A stretch of DNA of 64,000 nucleotides from Denitrobaculum tricleocarpae (GTDB lineage: Bacteria; Pseudomonadota; Alphaproteobacteria; Kiloniellales; Kiloniellaceae): the NCBI RefSeq assembly GCF_007004665.1, contig NZ_ML660065.1:36668-100667 (forward strand). Direction: 5' to 3'. Below, piece after piece: positions 18,343-27,295 of the stretch; positions within the stretch are counted from its first letter, which is position 1, and the number at the start of each line of letters is the position of its first letter. Position numbers and translations under genes: made by a program. Below the pieces are notes generated by a model. That model ran no database searches. It was given only the letters and a program-made list of their open reading frames with translations, and had not been told where the DNA came from.

Positions 18343-19332
18343 ATGCGCAGGATCTCGCTGGCCGGCCTGGTGTTTCTGGCTCTCGGCCTTCTTGCACCGC
18401 TCGCCGCGGCCGAAAGCAAGGGAAGTAATACCCCGGAAACCGGCGATGGCATCATCACCCTGAACCGCGACGTGGTCGTCGAGGGTGACATCGTCAGGCT
18501 GGGCGATATCTTCAGCGGACTGGGCGAAAAATCAGAGACTGCGATTGCCCGCACCCCGGCACTGGGCAAAAAGGTCCCCGTCGGTGTGCGCTGGCTGACC
18601 GCGGTGGCACAGAAGTACGCCCTGCCCTGGCGCGCGAACTCGCGCCTCGACAAAGCGATCATTCAGCGCGCGGTCACCATCATACCACCGCAGCAAATCA
18701 AGGCCCGTGTCGAGGAAGCCCTGTTTGACGAGGGCATGCAGCAAAACGCAATGCTGGAATTCGACACCCCGTCGGTTCAGTTGCTCCTGCCGCGCGAACA
18801 GGGCGACGGTGTTGCGGTCACGAACCTATCCTTCGACGCCACAAGCGGGCGCTTTACCGCTCAGGTCGCGGCGCCGGCCGAGGGCGTTCCAGTGGCCAAA
18901 GCGACCCTGCGCGGACGTGCGATCCGGGTTGTCGACGTGCCGGTCCTGCGCCGCCGTATAGACGCGGGAGAAGTTATCCGCACTGACGACCTGGATTGGA
19001 TCAGCCACCGCGCCGACCGTCTGATGCGCAACGCGCTCATGGACAGCGACTCGATCGTCGGCAAAAGCGCCCGGCGCCCGATCGGCGCGGGTGTGGTGAT
19101 CAAGGCAAGTGAGCTTCGGACACCCCAGGTTATCACCAAGAACAGCCTGGTCACCATACGTCTGGAAACCGAGCGGATGGTCCTTACCGCGCAGGGCCGC
19201 GCCCTGGAAGCCGGCACCATGGGCGAGGCCATCCAGGTCATGAACACGAAATCCAACAGCATTATCTCTGCGGAAGTCGTTGGCCGGGGTACCGTCCGAG
19301 CCGCCCTTACCAACAACGTCGTCATTAATTGA
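18343..19332 (+). CDS. flgA: Flagellar P-ring assembly chaperone FlgA
   Basis: A 329-residue periplasmic protein with a signal peptide ending in 'LAAAES' (about residue 22). The SAF/ChapFlgA region has 'VPVLRRRIDAGEVIRTDDLDW' and the C-terminal 'MGEAIQVMNTKSNSIISAEVVGRGTV' characteristic of FlgA. The ATG at 18343 is chosen over an in-frame TTG at 18337 because AGGAG lies at 18331-18335. FlgA assists FlgI assembly into the P ring. Confidence 0.94.
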   Translation: MRRISLAGLVFLALGLLAPLAAAESKGSNTPETGDGIITLNRDVVVEGDIVRLGDIFSGLGEKSETAIARTPALGKKVPVGVRWLTAVAQKYALPWRANSRLDKAIIQRAVTIIPPQQIKARVEEALFDEGMQQNAMLEFDTPSVQLLLPREQGDGVAVTNLSFDATSGRFTAQVAAPAEGVPVAKATLRGRAIRVVDVPVLRRRIDAGEVIRTDDLDWISHRADRLMRNALMDSDSIVGKSARRPIGAGVVIKASELRTPQVITKNSLVTIRLETERMVLTAQGRALEAGTMGEAIQVMNTKSNSIISAEVVGRGTVRAALTNNVVIN

Positions 19333-19346
19333 AGGAGGGATTGAGA

Positions 19347-20120
19347 ATGTCCAAGCATCACAATCCAACTCTGTCGCTGTTCAAAAAAGCGCTCGCCGTC
19401 TCCCTGGTCGGTGTCAGCCTCAGCGCCTGCAACATGATCAACCGGCTCTCGGAAGTCGGCAGCGCTCCCGCTCTTTCGACCATCGAAAACCCGGCCAGTA
19501 TCGCCTCGGGCGTAGAGGAGATCAGCCTGCCGATGCCTGCACCTGTCGAGGTCGAGCGCTCGCCGAGCTCTCTCTGGCGGCCTGGATCGCGGGCCTTCCT
19601 GAAGGATCAGCGGGCCACTGAAGTCGGTGACATCCTCACGGTGATCATCGAAATCAATGATTCGGCAGCGATCTCGAACAGAACCAACCGCAGCCGGACC
19701 AATGCCGAAGACGCGTCAGCGACATCCTTTCTGGGCTACGAAGCCAGCCTGGCAAGTATTCTGCCCTCTGCTGTGGACGCTACCGACCTGGTCGATCTGG
19801 ACAGTACCAGCAGTTCTGAAGGGGCCGGCGCCGTCGCCCGCGACGAATCGATTAATCTGCGTGTCGCCGCTCTGGTCACCCAGGTGCTCCCCAATGGAAA
19901 TCTGGTGGTTGCCGGACGTCAGGAAGTGCGAGTCAACTACGAAGTTCGCGAACTGCAGGTCGCCGGTTTGATCCGCCCCGAGGACATTACCTCCACCAAC
20001 CAGATCAATTATGACCAGATCGCCGAGGCCCGCATTGCCTATGGCGGCCGTGGCCAGATCTCCGATGTCCAGCAGCCACGCTACGGTCAACAGGTCTTCG
20101 ACATCATCTGGCCGTTCTGA
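19347..20120 (+). CDS. flgH: Flagellar L-ring lipoprotein FlgH
   Basis: A 257-residue outer-membrane lipoprotein. The signal peptide ends with lipobox 'LSAC' (Cys about residue 28), and the FlgH core contains 'SLWRPGSRAFLKDQRATEVGDILTV' and 'GNLVVAGRQEVRVNYE'. The C-terminal 'DVQQPRYGQQVFDIIWPF' is diagnostic. The ATG at 19347 has AAGGAGG just upstream; an in-frame TTG at 19329 is less likely. Last gene of the flgFGAH operon. Confidence 0.95.
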   Translation: MSKHHNPTLSLFKKALAVSLVGVSLSACNMINRLSEVGSAPALSTIENPASIASGVEEISLPMPAPVEVERSPSSLWRPGSRAFLKDQRATEVGDILTVIIEINDSAAISNRTNRSRTNAEDASATSFLGYEASLASILPSAVDATDLVDLDSTSSSEGAGAVARDESINLRVAALVTQVLPNGNLVVAGRQEVRVNYEVRELQVAGLIRPEDITSTNQINYDQIAEARIAYGGRGQISDVQQPRYGQQVFDIIWPF

Positions 20121-20150
20121 GCCTAACCGCCACAAAAGCTCCGAAAGTCG

Positions 20151-20186
20151 AAAAAAAAAAGCTGGCCGCTCACTTAGGCGGCCAGC
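20151..20186 (-). terminator. Intrinsic terminator downstream of dksA
   Basis: On the minus strand, GCTGGCCGC and GCGGCCAGC form a perfect 9-bp stem around an 8-base loop, followed by ten T residues (20151-20160 read in reverse). It lies between the convergent flgH and dksA genes. The T tract places it as the dksA terminator. Confidence 0.88.
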
Positions 20187-20236
20187 CTTGCATTCAAATC
20201 ACGCAGGCGAAGCAAATGTGCCTGCTTTGATGAGCG

Positions 20237-20665
20237 TCAGTCGTCCCGATGTGTCCGTTCCAGACGCTCATGCAGTTCCTGAGCTTCGATCGAGAGGGTC
20301 GCAATCGGCCGGGCTTCCAGACGGCCCAGACTGATGGGTTCGCCGGTTTCCTCACAATATCCGAAGTTACCTGTCTCGATTCGCTCAAGCGCTTCATCGA
20401 TCTTGGCGATGAGCTTGCGTTCCCGGTCCCGTGTTCTGAGCTCAAGCGCCCGATCCGTCTCGGTCGAGGCCCGATCCGCAACATCGGCTTCCGGAACGTT
20501 ATCCTGTTGCAAATTCTGCAGGGTTTCACTGGATTCCCTGAGAAGTTCGTCTTTCCAACTCAACAGCTTCTGCCGGAAATACTCCAGCATAAGCGGATTC
20601 ATAAAACTCTCGTCATCAGCAGGACGATAGTCGTGCGGCAATGGTATCGTCATTCCTGGTCCCAC
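20237..20665 (-). CDS. dksA: DksA/TraR-family RNA polymerase-binding protein
   Basis: A 142-residue protein with an N-terminal coiled coil (about residues 28-100) and a C-terminal DksA finger region 'GYCEETGEPISLGRLEARPIATLSIEAQE'. E. coli DksA has four zinc-binding Cys; only the first is present here. Cys-poor versions are known in alphaproteobacteria. DksA modulates transcription with ppGpp. The start is uncertain: GTG at 20665 or ATG at 20653. Confidence 0.9.
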   Translation of the reverse strand: MGPGMTIPLPHDYRPADDESFMNPLMLEYFRQKLLSWKDELLRESSETLQNLQQDNVPEADVADRASTETDRALELRTRDRERKLIAKIDEALERIETGNFGYCEETGEPISLGRLEARPIATLSIEAQELHERLERTHRDD

Positions 20666-20855
20666 ACATGGTCAAATTGCAGCGCCGCGGAGTATATGAA
20701 ATTTGCTGCCCGCGACAAGCTTCTGAAGCAACTTCGGTGCGGAATAACGGACATTTGTCCAAATTCCGCCCATTGAGGTCCCGAAGTGGCGGTTAAACAG
20801 ACTCAAATGTTCATGGTACGTTCATGTTTTCCGTCTGTGAACGACGCGCGCCGGC

Positions 20856-21269
20856 TTATTGGCCGAGTTTAGCCAGCTCGACTGCGGCCCGAAGCTCGAT
20901 CTCACTCAAGATCTCTCTGAGTCGCGGATCGGCGGTCGCGGCGGTTTCGCGATTGACCAGAGTCGACAAGCGCTCCAGCTCGCTGACCGAGACGCGCCCC
21001 AGCAAAAGCCCCATCCGCAACTGATCCAGACGGTCCAGAAGGTCTTCGCCGCGTTGCTGCGCCTTTGCACGGCCCGTCGTGGGGTCGTCCACTTCCTGAA
21101 GCGCAACCAGGGCGTCAAGTGCGCCCAAAGGCGCTGCACTCTCGAGCCCCGCCGGAGCGGACTTCCCGGAGCCGAGTGCCTGCGCGAAGCCGCCTGCTTT
21201 TGCGGACCCGCTGCGCTCGCTGCGTTTTGTCGCTGACGTCCTCGGAGAGGATACGTGACCTATTTTCAT
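20856..21269 (-). CDS. fliX: Flagellar assembly regulator FliX
   Basis: A 137-residue alphaproteobacterial FliX. A basic, low-complexity N-terminus precedes 'LGALDALVALQEV' and a C-terminal helical region with 'LLDRLDQLRMGLLLG' and 'LREILSEIELRAAVELAKLG'. In Caulobacter FliX couples basal-body assembly to the sigma-54 activator FlbD. Divergence from flgI is the same arrangement as in Caulobacter. A CtrA-type site lies about 50 bp upstream. Confidence 0.92.
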   Translation of the reverse strand: MKIGHVSSPRTSATKRSERSGSAKAGGFAQALGSGKSAPAGLESAAPLGALDALVALQEVDDPTTGRAKAQQRGEDLLDRLDQLRMGLLLGRVSVSELERLSTLVNRETAATADPRLREILSEIELRAAVELAKLGQ

Positions 21270-21315
21270 TGCTTACCGCTCGATCAAATACCACTGCCAA
21301 GCTGACCTTTTATCG

Positions 21316-21330
21316 TTAAGAAGCAGTTAA
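21316..21330. promoter_or_regulatory. CtrA-type binding site in the fliX/flgI intergenic region
   Basis: TTAA-N7-TTAA with the exact 7-base spacer, followed by C on the plus strand, matches the CtrA consensus. It lies 47 bp upstream of the fliX start, where Caulobacter fliX is CtrA-activated. Binding is inferred. Confidence 0.55.
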
Positions 21331-21467
21331 CTTATTGTGTTAATGGGGAAATTTTTACCCGCCCGCTGGTCACGAATTACCGGTGGAGTGAAAAACAGGT
21401 AGGCCTGAGCCGGGCACACCGGGCGGAAGCCAGCGGGTTTCCTGAGAAAAGCAGCCACTTCAGTTTT

Positions 21468-21483
21468 TGGCATGAGATTCGCA
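21468..21483 (+). promoter_or_regulatory. Sigma-54 promoter of flgI
   Basis: TGGCATGAGATTCGCA has the -24 GG and -12 GC at the required spacing. It lies about 65 bp upstream of the flgI ATG. A GGAAATTTTTACC element at 21347-21359, similar to the motifs upstream of the flagellin promoters, is about 140 bp upstream of the expected start site. Confidence 0.7.
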
Positions 21484-21545
21484 TGGGGTCAGACGTCCGG
21501 CCCCACTGCATCGGCCAGGACATGAACCAGAACCGAGAGATTTGA

Positions 21546-22721
21546 ATGTTTCAGCAGGTCCAGAAATTCTACAGCGGCACGATCGCAACAGCAGCGAAAA
21601 CAGCCCGGCTGACGGCCAAACGGCTTGTCGTCTCGGTATTGCTTCTCTGCATCGCCGGTCCCGCCGCCGCTCAGATGCAGCATCGGATCAAGGATATTGC
21701 TGACTTCGAGGGCATCCGGGAAAACATGCTGGTTGGCTACGGCCTGGTCGTGGGCCTGAATGGAACGGGCGATGATCTGGGGAGTGCGGTCTTCACCCGC
21801 GAGAGCCTGATTGGCATGCTTGAGCGCCTGGGGGTGAACGCCCGGGATGCGGCCTTGGATACCGATAACGTTGCTGCGGTCATGATTACCGCGGACCTTC
21901 CACCCTTCTCCCGCCAGGGCACCCGTCTCGATGTGACCGTATCGGCAATCGGGGATTCAGAGAGTCTGCTCGGTGGAACTCTGCTGGTCACTCCCTTGCT
22001 GGCTGCAGACGGCGAAGTCTACGCCGTCGCCCAGGGTGCTGTGGCAATTGCCGGTTTCTCCGCAGGCGGTAACGCTGAGACGATCACACGCGGCGTGCCC
22101 ACCGTGGGACGGATCGCCAACGGCGCCATCATCGAGCGGGAACTGGATTTCGAACTGAGCAAGCTGCGCAGCGTCAAGGTCGCGCTCCGCAACCCTGATC
22201 TCACCACAGCACGGCGGATTGCAAGCACGATCAACACTTTCCTGAAGGCCCCGGCCGCGCGCTCACTCGATCCGGCGACGGTTCAGGTGGCCGTCCCCGA
22301 CAGCTACGACGGCGACGCGGTCGCCATGCTGACGGATATCGAACAACTCCGGGTGACGACGGATCAGGTTGCACGGGTGCTGATTGACGAGCGCTCGGGT
22401 GTCATTGTCATGGGCGAAAACGTCCGGATCAGCACCGTTGCCATCGCCCAGGGGAACCTGACCATCAGAGTCACGGAAACGCCCCAGGTCAGTCAGCCGA
22501 ACGCCTTTGCCAACACCGGCGATACCGAAGTGGTCGACCGCACCACCATCGAAGTCGACGAAGACGCAGACCGCCGCCTGGCCGTCCTGCCCTCGGGGAT
22601 CAGTCTTCAGGAGATGGTCAACGGGTTGAATGCGCTGGGTGTCGGTCCACGGGACATGATTACGATCCTGCAGTCGATCAAAGCCGCCGGCGCACTGCAG
22701 GCTGAAATCGAGGTGATGTAA
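21546..22721 (+). CDS. flgI: Flagellar P-ring protein FlgI
   Basis: A 391-residue periplasmic protein. The signal peptide is long (about residues 1-42, ending 'AGPAAAQ'). The FlgI core begins 'RIKDIADFEGIRENMLVGYGLVVGLNGTGD' and includes 'ANLPPFSRQG'-like, 'LLVTPLLAADGEVYAVAQG' and C-terminal 'LNALGVGPRDMITILQSIKAAGALQAEIEVM' blocks. Forms the P ring around the rod. Its stop overlaps the flgJ start by one base. Confidence 0.97.
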   Translation: MFQQVQKFYSGTIATAAKTARLTAKRLVVSVLLLCIAGPAAAQMQHRIKDIADFEGIRENMLVGYGLVVGLNGTGDDLGSAVFTRESLIGMLERLGVNARDAALDTDNVAAVMITADLPPFSRQGTRLDVTVSAIGDSESLLGGTLLVTPLLAADGEVYAVAQGAVAIAGFSAGGNAETITRGVPTVGRIANGAIIERELDFELSKLRSVKVALRNPDLTTARRIASTINTFLKAPAARSLDPATVQVAVPDSYDGDAVAMLTDIEQLRVTTDQVARVLIDERSGVIVMGENVRISTVAIAQGNLTIRVTETPQVSQPNAFANTGDTEVVDRTTIEVDEDADRRLAVLPSGISLQEMVNGLNALGVGPRDMITILQSIKAAGALQAEIEVM

Positions 22722-23086
22722 TGGACAACCTGAACCAGTACAACGCCCTCTTTTCCAACGCTGCGGGTAACGCCAGCGTCCAAAAAGCCGCTGCCGACGT
22801 CCGCAACCTAAGCAACGCCACTCAAAGCAAAGGCGGACCCTCCGAGCAGAAAATCGCCTACGCCAAACAGGCAGCCGAGGACTTCGAAGCGGTGTTTCTG
22901 GCGCAGATGCTGGGCCCGATCTTTGACAGCCTTGAAACCGAAGGTCCGTTTGGCGGTGGTCCCGGTGAGAAGATCTTCCGTTCCATGCTGGTTCAGGAAT
23001 ACGGCAAATCGATTGCCAAGTCCGGTGGTATCGGCATCTCCGACGCCGTCCAGCGTGAGATTCTCCAACTTCAAGAGGTCGCATAG
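22721..23086 (+). CDS. flgJ: Rod-binding protein FlgJ (N-terminal domain only)
   Basis: A 121-residue protein with the rod-binding domain 'AEDFEAVFLAQMLGPIFDSLETEGPFGGGPGEKIFRSMLVQEYGKSIAKSGGIGI'. It lacks the muramidase domain of gammaproteobacterial FlgJ, as is usual in alphaproteobacteria, where a separate SltF-type enzyme acts. It caps rod assembly. Translationally coupled with flgI. Confidence 0.92.
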   Translation: MDNLNQYNALFSNAAGNASVQKAAADVRNLSNATQSKGGPSEQKIAYAKQAAEDFEAVFLAQMLGPIFDSLETEGPFGGGPGEKIFRSMLVQEYGKSIAKSGGIGISDAVQREILQLQEVA

Positions 23087-23088
23087 TG

Positions 23089-23598
23089 ATGCAAGCCGCA
23101 ATCCCCCATATCACAGATGCTCAAATTGCAGACGCCCAGATCACCGATGTTCGCCAGGACTATTCCGAGGTTCCTCACGACAAAAACTCGATCCATTCGG
23201 TCATTAACGTTGTGCGTGACCTGACGAGCCTTATGAGCCGGGAGATCGAACTGCTACGCGCGATGCAGATCCAGGAGTTCGGTGTCCTGCAGGGCCAGAA
23301 GCTGGAACTGATCAGCGCCTATGAGGATGAGACCGCCGCACTGCGTGAGGACAAATTCGCGACGGAGCGCCTCGACGAGAGACTGCGCGAAGAACTGCGG
23401 GACGTCGTCGGCCGCATGACCGAGACGATGCGCGAGAACGAAGCAGCGATCCGGGCGGCTCAGACAACCAACGAAAAGCTGGTGAAAGTCATCACAACTG
23501 CCGTCCAGACCGCACAAAACAGTCATATCGGTTATTCCAAGCAGGGCAGGCAGGAGGCAACCGGTGCGGTATCCCTTCGGGTCAATCAAGAACTCTGA
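23089..23598 (+). CDS. FlgN-like flagellar chaperone
   Basis: A 169-residue helical protein between flgJ and flgK. Its central part ('LTSLMSREIELLRAMQIQEFGVLQGQKLELISAYEDE') has the FlgN pattern of a hydrophobic helix followed by a conserved Leu-x-x-x-K segment. FlgN holds the hook-filament junction proteins FlgK and FlgL before export, and flgK follows directly. ATG at 23089 is preferred over GTG at 23086 because AAGAGG lies at a good distance. Confidence 0.8.
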   Translation: MQAAIPHITDAQIADAQITDVRQDYSEVPHDKNSIHSVINVVRDLTSLMSREIELLRAMQIQEFGVLQGQKLELISAYEDETAALREDKFATERLDERLREELRDVVGRMTETMRENEAAIRAAQTTNEKLVKVITTAVQTAQNSHIGYSKQGRQEATGAVSLRVNQEL

Positions 23599-23675
23599 CC
23601 TCCTTTAGGGCTTTGCGCCAACCAGAAGCCTTCTCTCCTCTGACGATGATCAGAAACAACTAAGAGCTCCGTCAA

Positions 23676-25556
23676 ATGTCACTGAACCTCGCACTGAATA
23701 ACGCGCTCAGCGGACTGCAGGTCAACCAGTCGGCCCTGACGGTCATCTCGAACAACATTGCGAACGTCAATACACCCGAGTATTCGCGCAAAGTTCTTCA
23801 ACAGCAGACCCGTACACTGGCCAATATCGGTGCAGGTGTTGAGGTCTCCGGCATCAATCGTCAGGTCAACGAATTCCTGCAGCGCGACCTGATCGCCAAC
23901 ACCACGGTTCTCGGCTACGCCAACGTCACCACTGAGTATTTGAACAGAACACAAACCCTGTTCGGCTCGGTCGGCGACAACAACGCATTGGGCAACTCGC
24001 TCACCGCACTCGCAACAGCGTTTGAAGATGTTGCCGTCAGTCCGGAAATTTCTGCTCATCAGTTCACCGCGGTCAATCAGGCGATTTCTGTCGCGCAGCG
24101 TTTCAACCAGATGCAAGAGAACATCGAGGATATGCGGTTGCAGGCCGACATCGAAATCAACAATGCGGTCACAATCATCAACCAGCAGCTGGAAATTATT
24201 GCCGAGATCAACTCGAAAATGCCGCAAGCCCTCTCCCTGGAGCAGCCCACCGGTGACCTGGAGGACGCGCGTGATGCCGCCTTGAAGAAGGTCGCCGATT
24301 ACATGGACGTCCAGCATTTCGTCAACACAGACGGTGAGATGACGGTCCTGACGGGCGGCGGGTCACAGATTGTCAGCGGCCCGAACGCTAGCGTGTTGGA
24401 GCACAGCCAGTCGACGCTCATCACGGCAACACAGAGCTATCCAACAAATCTAAGCGGTGTGCATCTCAATGCCGGCGGTGTTCTGACCCCTGCCAATGAT
24501 ATTACCAGCCAGATCTTGTCGGGACGCCTCAACGCCCTCTTCGAGATGCGTGATGTCACCCTGCCCTCGCTGACCGCCCAGATCGACCAGCTAGCTGCCA
24601 GCACGCGGGATCAGCTCAATCGCGCTCATAACCGCGGCGCCAACACGCCTTTTGGTCAAGGCACCGGTGCTGCAGATCCTGCCGCCATGCTGGGCACGAG
24701 AGCCTTCACAAATACCGCCCAAGCCCTCACGCTGGGCAGTGATGTGACCATGGTGATCCTGGACGCGGACGGCAACGCCGTGGGCGCGCCGGGTACCATT
24801 TCAGCCGGCGCAACGACACCGGACGCGATCCGCAACGACATCGACACCTTCTTAGGCGGTCTCGGTTCAGCCCAGTGGACCGCCGACAACCAGATGGAAA
24901 TCAAGCTGGCGCCAGGCCATCGGCTGGCCTTTCTCGACAACGGTCCCGCAACAGAGGCCGGTGATGCCCAGATCGATTTCGATGCCGATGGAGATGCGAC
25001 GCCCGATACCTTCTTCGGCCTCTCCAATTTCTTCGGGCTTAACAATCTCTATGAAACGCCTCAGCTTGCCGGCGGGGTTACGGCGATGGAGCTGCAAGGC
25101 GACCAGACCGGTATCTCAAGAACCATCAGAGTGCGCAGCGATCTGGTGGACAGTCCCGAATTCCTGTCGCGCGGCCGGATCTCCGGGACGTCACCCGACC
25201 TGGTTCTGGGTAACGGAAACAATGAAGTTGCGCAGGAAATCGCGGACATATTCGGCGAGAATTTTGTCTTCGCAAGTATTGCGAACGGCCCCCCGGGTTT
25301 GACCACATCCCTCTCGGGTTATGCGGGTACGATTCTTTCCTACAATTCCGCCATCACTTCAGCGGCTGAATCCGATGCCGAGTACCAGACTTTCCTGCAC
25401 CAGGACATCACGACACGGGTCCTTTCGGAATCGGGTGTGAACGTGGATGAGGAACTGTCGAACATGGTCATTTTTCAAAATGCCTATCAGGCCTCGGCAA
25501 GGATCGTTCAGACCGCCAATGAAATGTTCGACACACTTCTAAGCCTCGGCAACTAA
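23676..25556 (+). CDS. flgK: Flagellar hook-associated protein FlgK
   Basis: A 626-residue HAP1. The N-terminal D0 region 'ALSGLQVNQSALTVISNNIANVNTPEYSRK' and the C-terminal 'NVDEELSNMVIFQNAYQASARIVQTANEMFDTLLSLGN' are diagnostic. The central 400 residues are variable surface-exposed domains. Forms the first junction between hook and filament. Followed by flgL after 10 bp. Confidence 0.96.
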   Translation: MSLNLALNNALSGLQVNQSALTVISNNIANVNTPEYSRKVLQQQTRTLANIGAGVEVSGINRQVNEFLQRDLIANTTVLGYANVTTEYLNRTQTLFGSVGDNNALGNSLTALATAFEDVAVSPEISAHQFTAVNQAISVAQRFNQMQENIEDMRLQADIEINNAVTIINQQLEIIAEINSKMPQALSLEQPTGDLEDARDAALKKVADYMDVQHFVNTDGEMTVLTGGGSQIVSGPNASVLEHSQSTLITATQSYPTNLSGVHLNAGGVLTPANDITSQILSGRLNALFEMRDVTLPSLTAQIDQLAASTRDQLNRAHNRGANTPFGQGTGAADPAAMLGTRAFTNTAQALTLGSDVTMVILDADGNAVGAPGTISAGATTPDAIRNDIDTFLGGLGSAQWTADNQMEIKLAPGHRLAFLDNGPATEAGDAQIDFDADGDATPDTFFGLSNFFGLNNLYETPQLAGGVTAMELQGDQTGISRTIRVRSDLVDSPEFLSRGRISGTSPDLVLGNGNNEVAQEIADIFGENFVFASIANGPPGLTTSLSGYAGTILSYNSAITSAAESDAEYQTFLHQDITTRVLSESGVNVDEELSNMVIFQNAYQASARIVQTANEMFDTLLSLGN

Positions 25557-25566
25557 GGAACGCATT

Positions 25567-26487
25567 ATGTTTAGGGTTGCAAACTACGCCCAGCACCAGC
25601 TCACGCTCTCCTACACGCTCTCGACTCAATCGGATGCGGCGCGTACGCAGATTCAGATCGCGAGCGGTAAGGTGGCACAGCAGTACTCCGAGATCCCGCG
25701 CGACGCCAATCAACTGGTCAGTCTCGAGCGCGACATCCAGATGACCGAGAAGTTCACGCAGAACATCGACCAGGTCATCGCCCGTCTGAACATCATGGAA
25801 AGCTCGATCGCAACCATGGTGACCCGGGCCACGGAAGTACTGGGCATTATGAGCCAGGGGCTCAGCGGTTCGAACATCGATGACCTGCCGCTCGAGTCTT
25901 TCTCGGCAACATTTTTGGAAGAAGCAGCCGCGCTCATCAACACCGAGCACGAAGGGCGCCATCTTTTCGCCGGGTCGCTGACCGACGCACCGCCGGTCGA
26001 CCTCAATGACCCTGCCTACACACCGGCGGCCGGTCTACCGGGCGTCTTTACGGCCGATTTCGACTATTACAATGGCGATCAGACGCAGCTCTCCGTGCGC
26101 GCCGACGAGGCCTTTGAAACGGATTACGGCATTACCGGGGACAACCCGGCCTTCGAAGAAATGCTGCGTGCCCTCGCCTATATGGATTACGCCGGGGCCA
26201 ACCTCGACACCGATGTGCTTGAAGAAGCCTACACGCTCATGAAATCAGCCGTCGACGGCCTCGCAGATCTTCGCGGTCAGATCGGCGCAAACTCTCTGGT
26301 GCTCGAAAAGACCAAGGAAGGCCACGAGAATTTCAAGACCTATGCCGAGAATATCGTATCGGGATTGGAAGACACTGATATCGCAGCTGCAACGACCCAG
26401 CTCTCCATGGACGAGCTCACCTTGCAAGGTTCGTATCTCACACTTTCGCGGCTTTCGTCATTAACTCTGATTAACTTCCTGAACTAG
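25567..26487 (+). CDS. flgL: Flagellar hook-associated protein FlgL
   Basis: A 306-residue HAP3 with flagellin-like termini: N-terminal 'SDAARTQIQIASGKVAQQYSEIPRDANQLVSLERDI' and a C-terminal helical region ending 'QGSYLTLSRLSSLTLINFLN'. It joins FlgK to the filament. Its stop codon lies within a 16-bp palindrome (26484-26499). Operon flgI-flgJ-flgN-like-flgK-flgL. Confidence 0.94.
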   Translation: MFRVANYAQHQLTLSYTLSTQSDAARTQIQIASGKVAQQYSEIPRDANQLVSLERDIQMTEKFTQNIDQVIARLNIMESSIATMVTRATEVLGIMSQGLSGSNIDDLPLESFSATFLEEAAALINTEHEGRHLFAGSLTDAPPVDLNDPAYTPAAGLPGVFTADFDYYNGDQTQLSVRADEAFETDYGITGDNPAFEEMLRALAYMDYAGANLDTDVLEEAYTLMKSAVDGLADLRGQIGANSLVLEKTKEGHENFKTYAENIVSGLEDTDIAAATTQLSMDELTLQGSYLTLSRLSSLTLINFLN

Positions 26488-26499
26488 AGCATGCTCTAG
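26484..26499. repeat. Perfect 16-bp palindrome at the flgL stop
   Basis: CTAGAGCATGCTCTAG is fully self-complementary and includes the flgL TAG stop. There is no T tract after it, so it is not a standard terminator. Role unknown. Confidence 0.6.
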
Positions 26500-26578
26500 C
26501 AATTTGGCAATAAAACAAAAGCACTAGCGAACACCTTTCCTTAACCACGACCGTCTAATCTAGTGAGCACAACAAGAC

Positions 26579-27094
26579 ATGAATGCCTTTTCGCAAGCCG
26601 TTTACTCTGAGGAGCCAAGTATTTTGGTAGGCATGGCAAACTCTTCGTCCATGACTGGCGACGCCGATCTCGTCACTGTCGAATCGCGCTTCGGCGTGTT
26701 CGAGTTCGACCGCAATCTCTGCATCACGATGCCCAAAGGTCTCTTGGGCTTCAGCGATTACCGGGATTTCGGAATCACGGCGATTCCAAATGAAAAACTG
26801 GCCCCTCTCCTGCTCCTGCAATCGATTGAGACAGCCGAACTTACATTTGTGGTTCGCCCTTACGACGCGAGCATGAAACTGATCGAAGAGCAAGACATTG
26901 CCGCAGCCTTCGACACGCTCTCCATCGATCCGAAAGGTGGGGCTACCCTGCTGCTCACAACCTTCCACCGCACCCCGGAAGGTCTCAAACAGTCTGTGAA
27001 CCTGCGTGCTCCGCTTTTGATCGACTCAGCTTCAAGGCAGGCCTGGCAGCATATCTTTCGCAACGATCGCTACGACGTACGCCATATGCTCTGA
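26579..27094 (+). CDS. fliW: Flagellar assembly factor FliW
   Basis: A 171-residue protein with the FliW hallmarks 'VESRFGVFEFD', 'ITMPKGLLGFSDYRDF' and 'LLLLQSIETAELTFVVRPYD'. FliW binds flagellin and, when free, antagonises the RNA-binding protein CsrA. No csrA is in the window. The start is uncertain: ATG 26579 or ATG 26633, neither with a strong ribosome-binding site. The gene lies between flgL and the convergent fliS. Confidence 0.93.
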   Translation: MNAFSQAVYSEEPSILVGMANSSSMTGDADLVTVESRFGVFEFDRNLCITMPKGLLGFSDYRDFGITAIPNEKLAPLLLLQSIETAELTFVVRPYDASMKLIEEQDIAAAFDTLSIDPKGGATLLLTTFHRTPEGLKQSVNLRAPLLIDSASRQAWQHIFRNDRYDVRHML

Positions 27095-27184
27095 ACGGGC
27101 CGCGCCTTGCGTCTTCTGTTCGCACAGCGTCCCGCGAGGGACAGATGGTGCGACTTTCGCTCAACACCACTCTCACAAGAAAAC

Positions 27185-27209
27185 CGCCGCTCTCTCGGGC
27201 GGCGTTTTT
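27185..27209 (+). terminator. Intrinsic terminator after fliW
   Basis: CGCCGC and GCGGCG pair around an 8-base loop and are followed by TTTTT. The opposite strand also ends in a short T-rich stretch, so it may serve the convergent fliS gene as well. Confidence 0.8.
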
Positions 27210-27295
27210 AATGTCGGAACGATGGCGTATCGATCGCGAACCCGAGCACCCGAGGGACACGCGGATCACAAATGAGGGTAAGATCGCCCTGCGGA

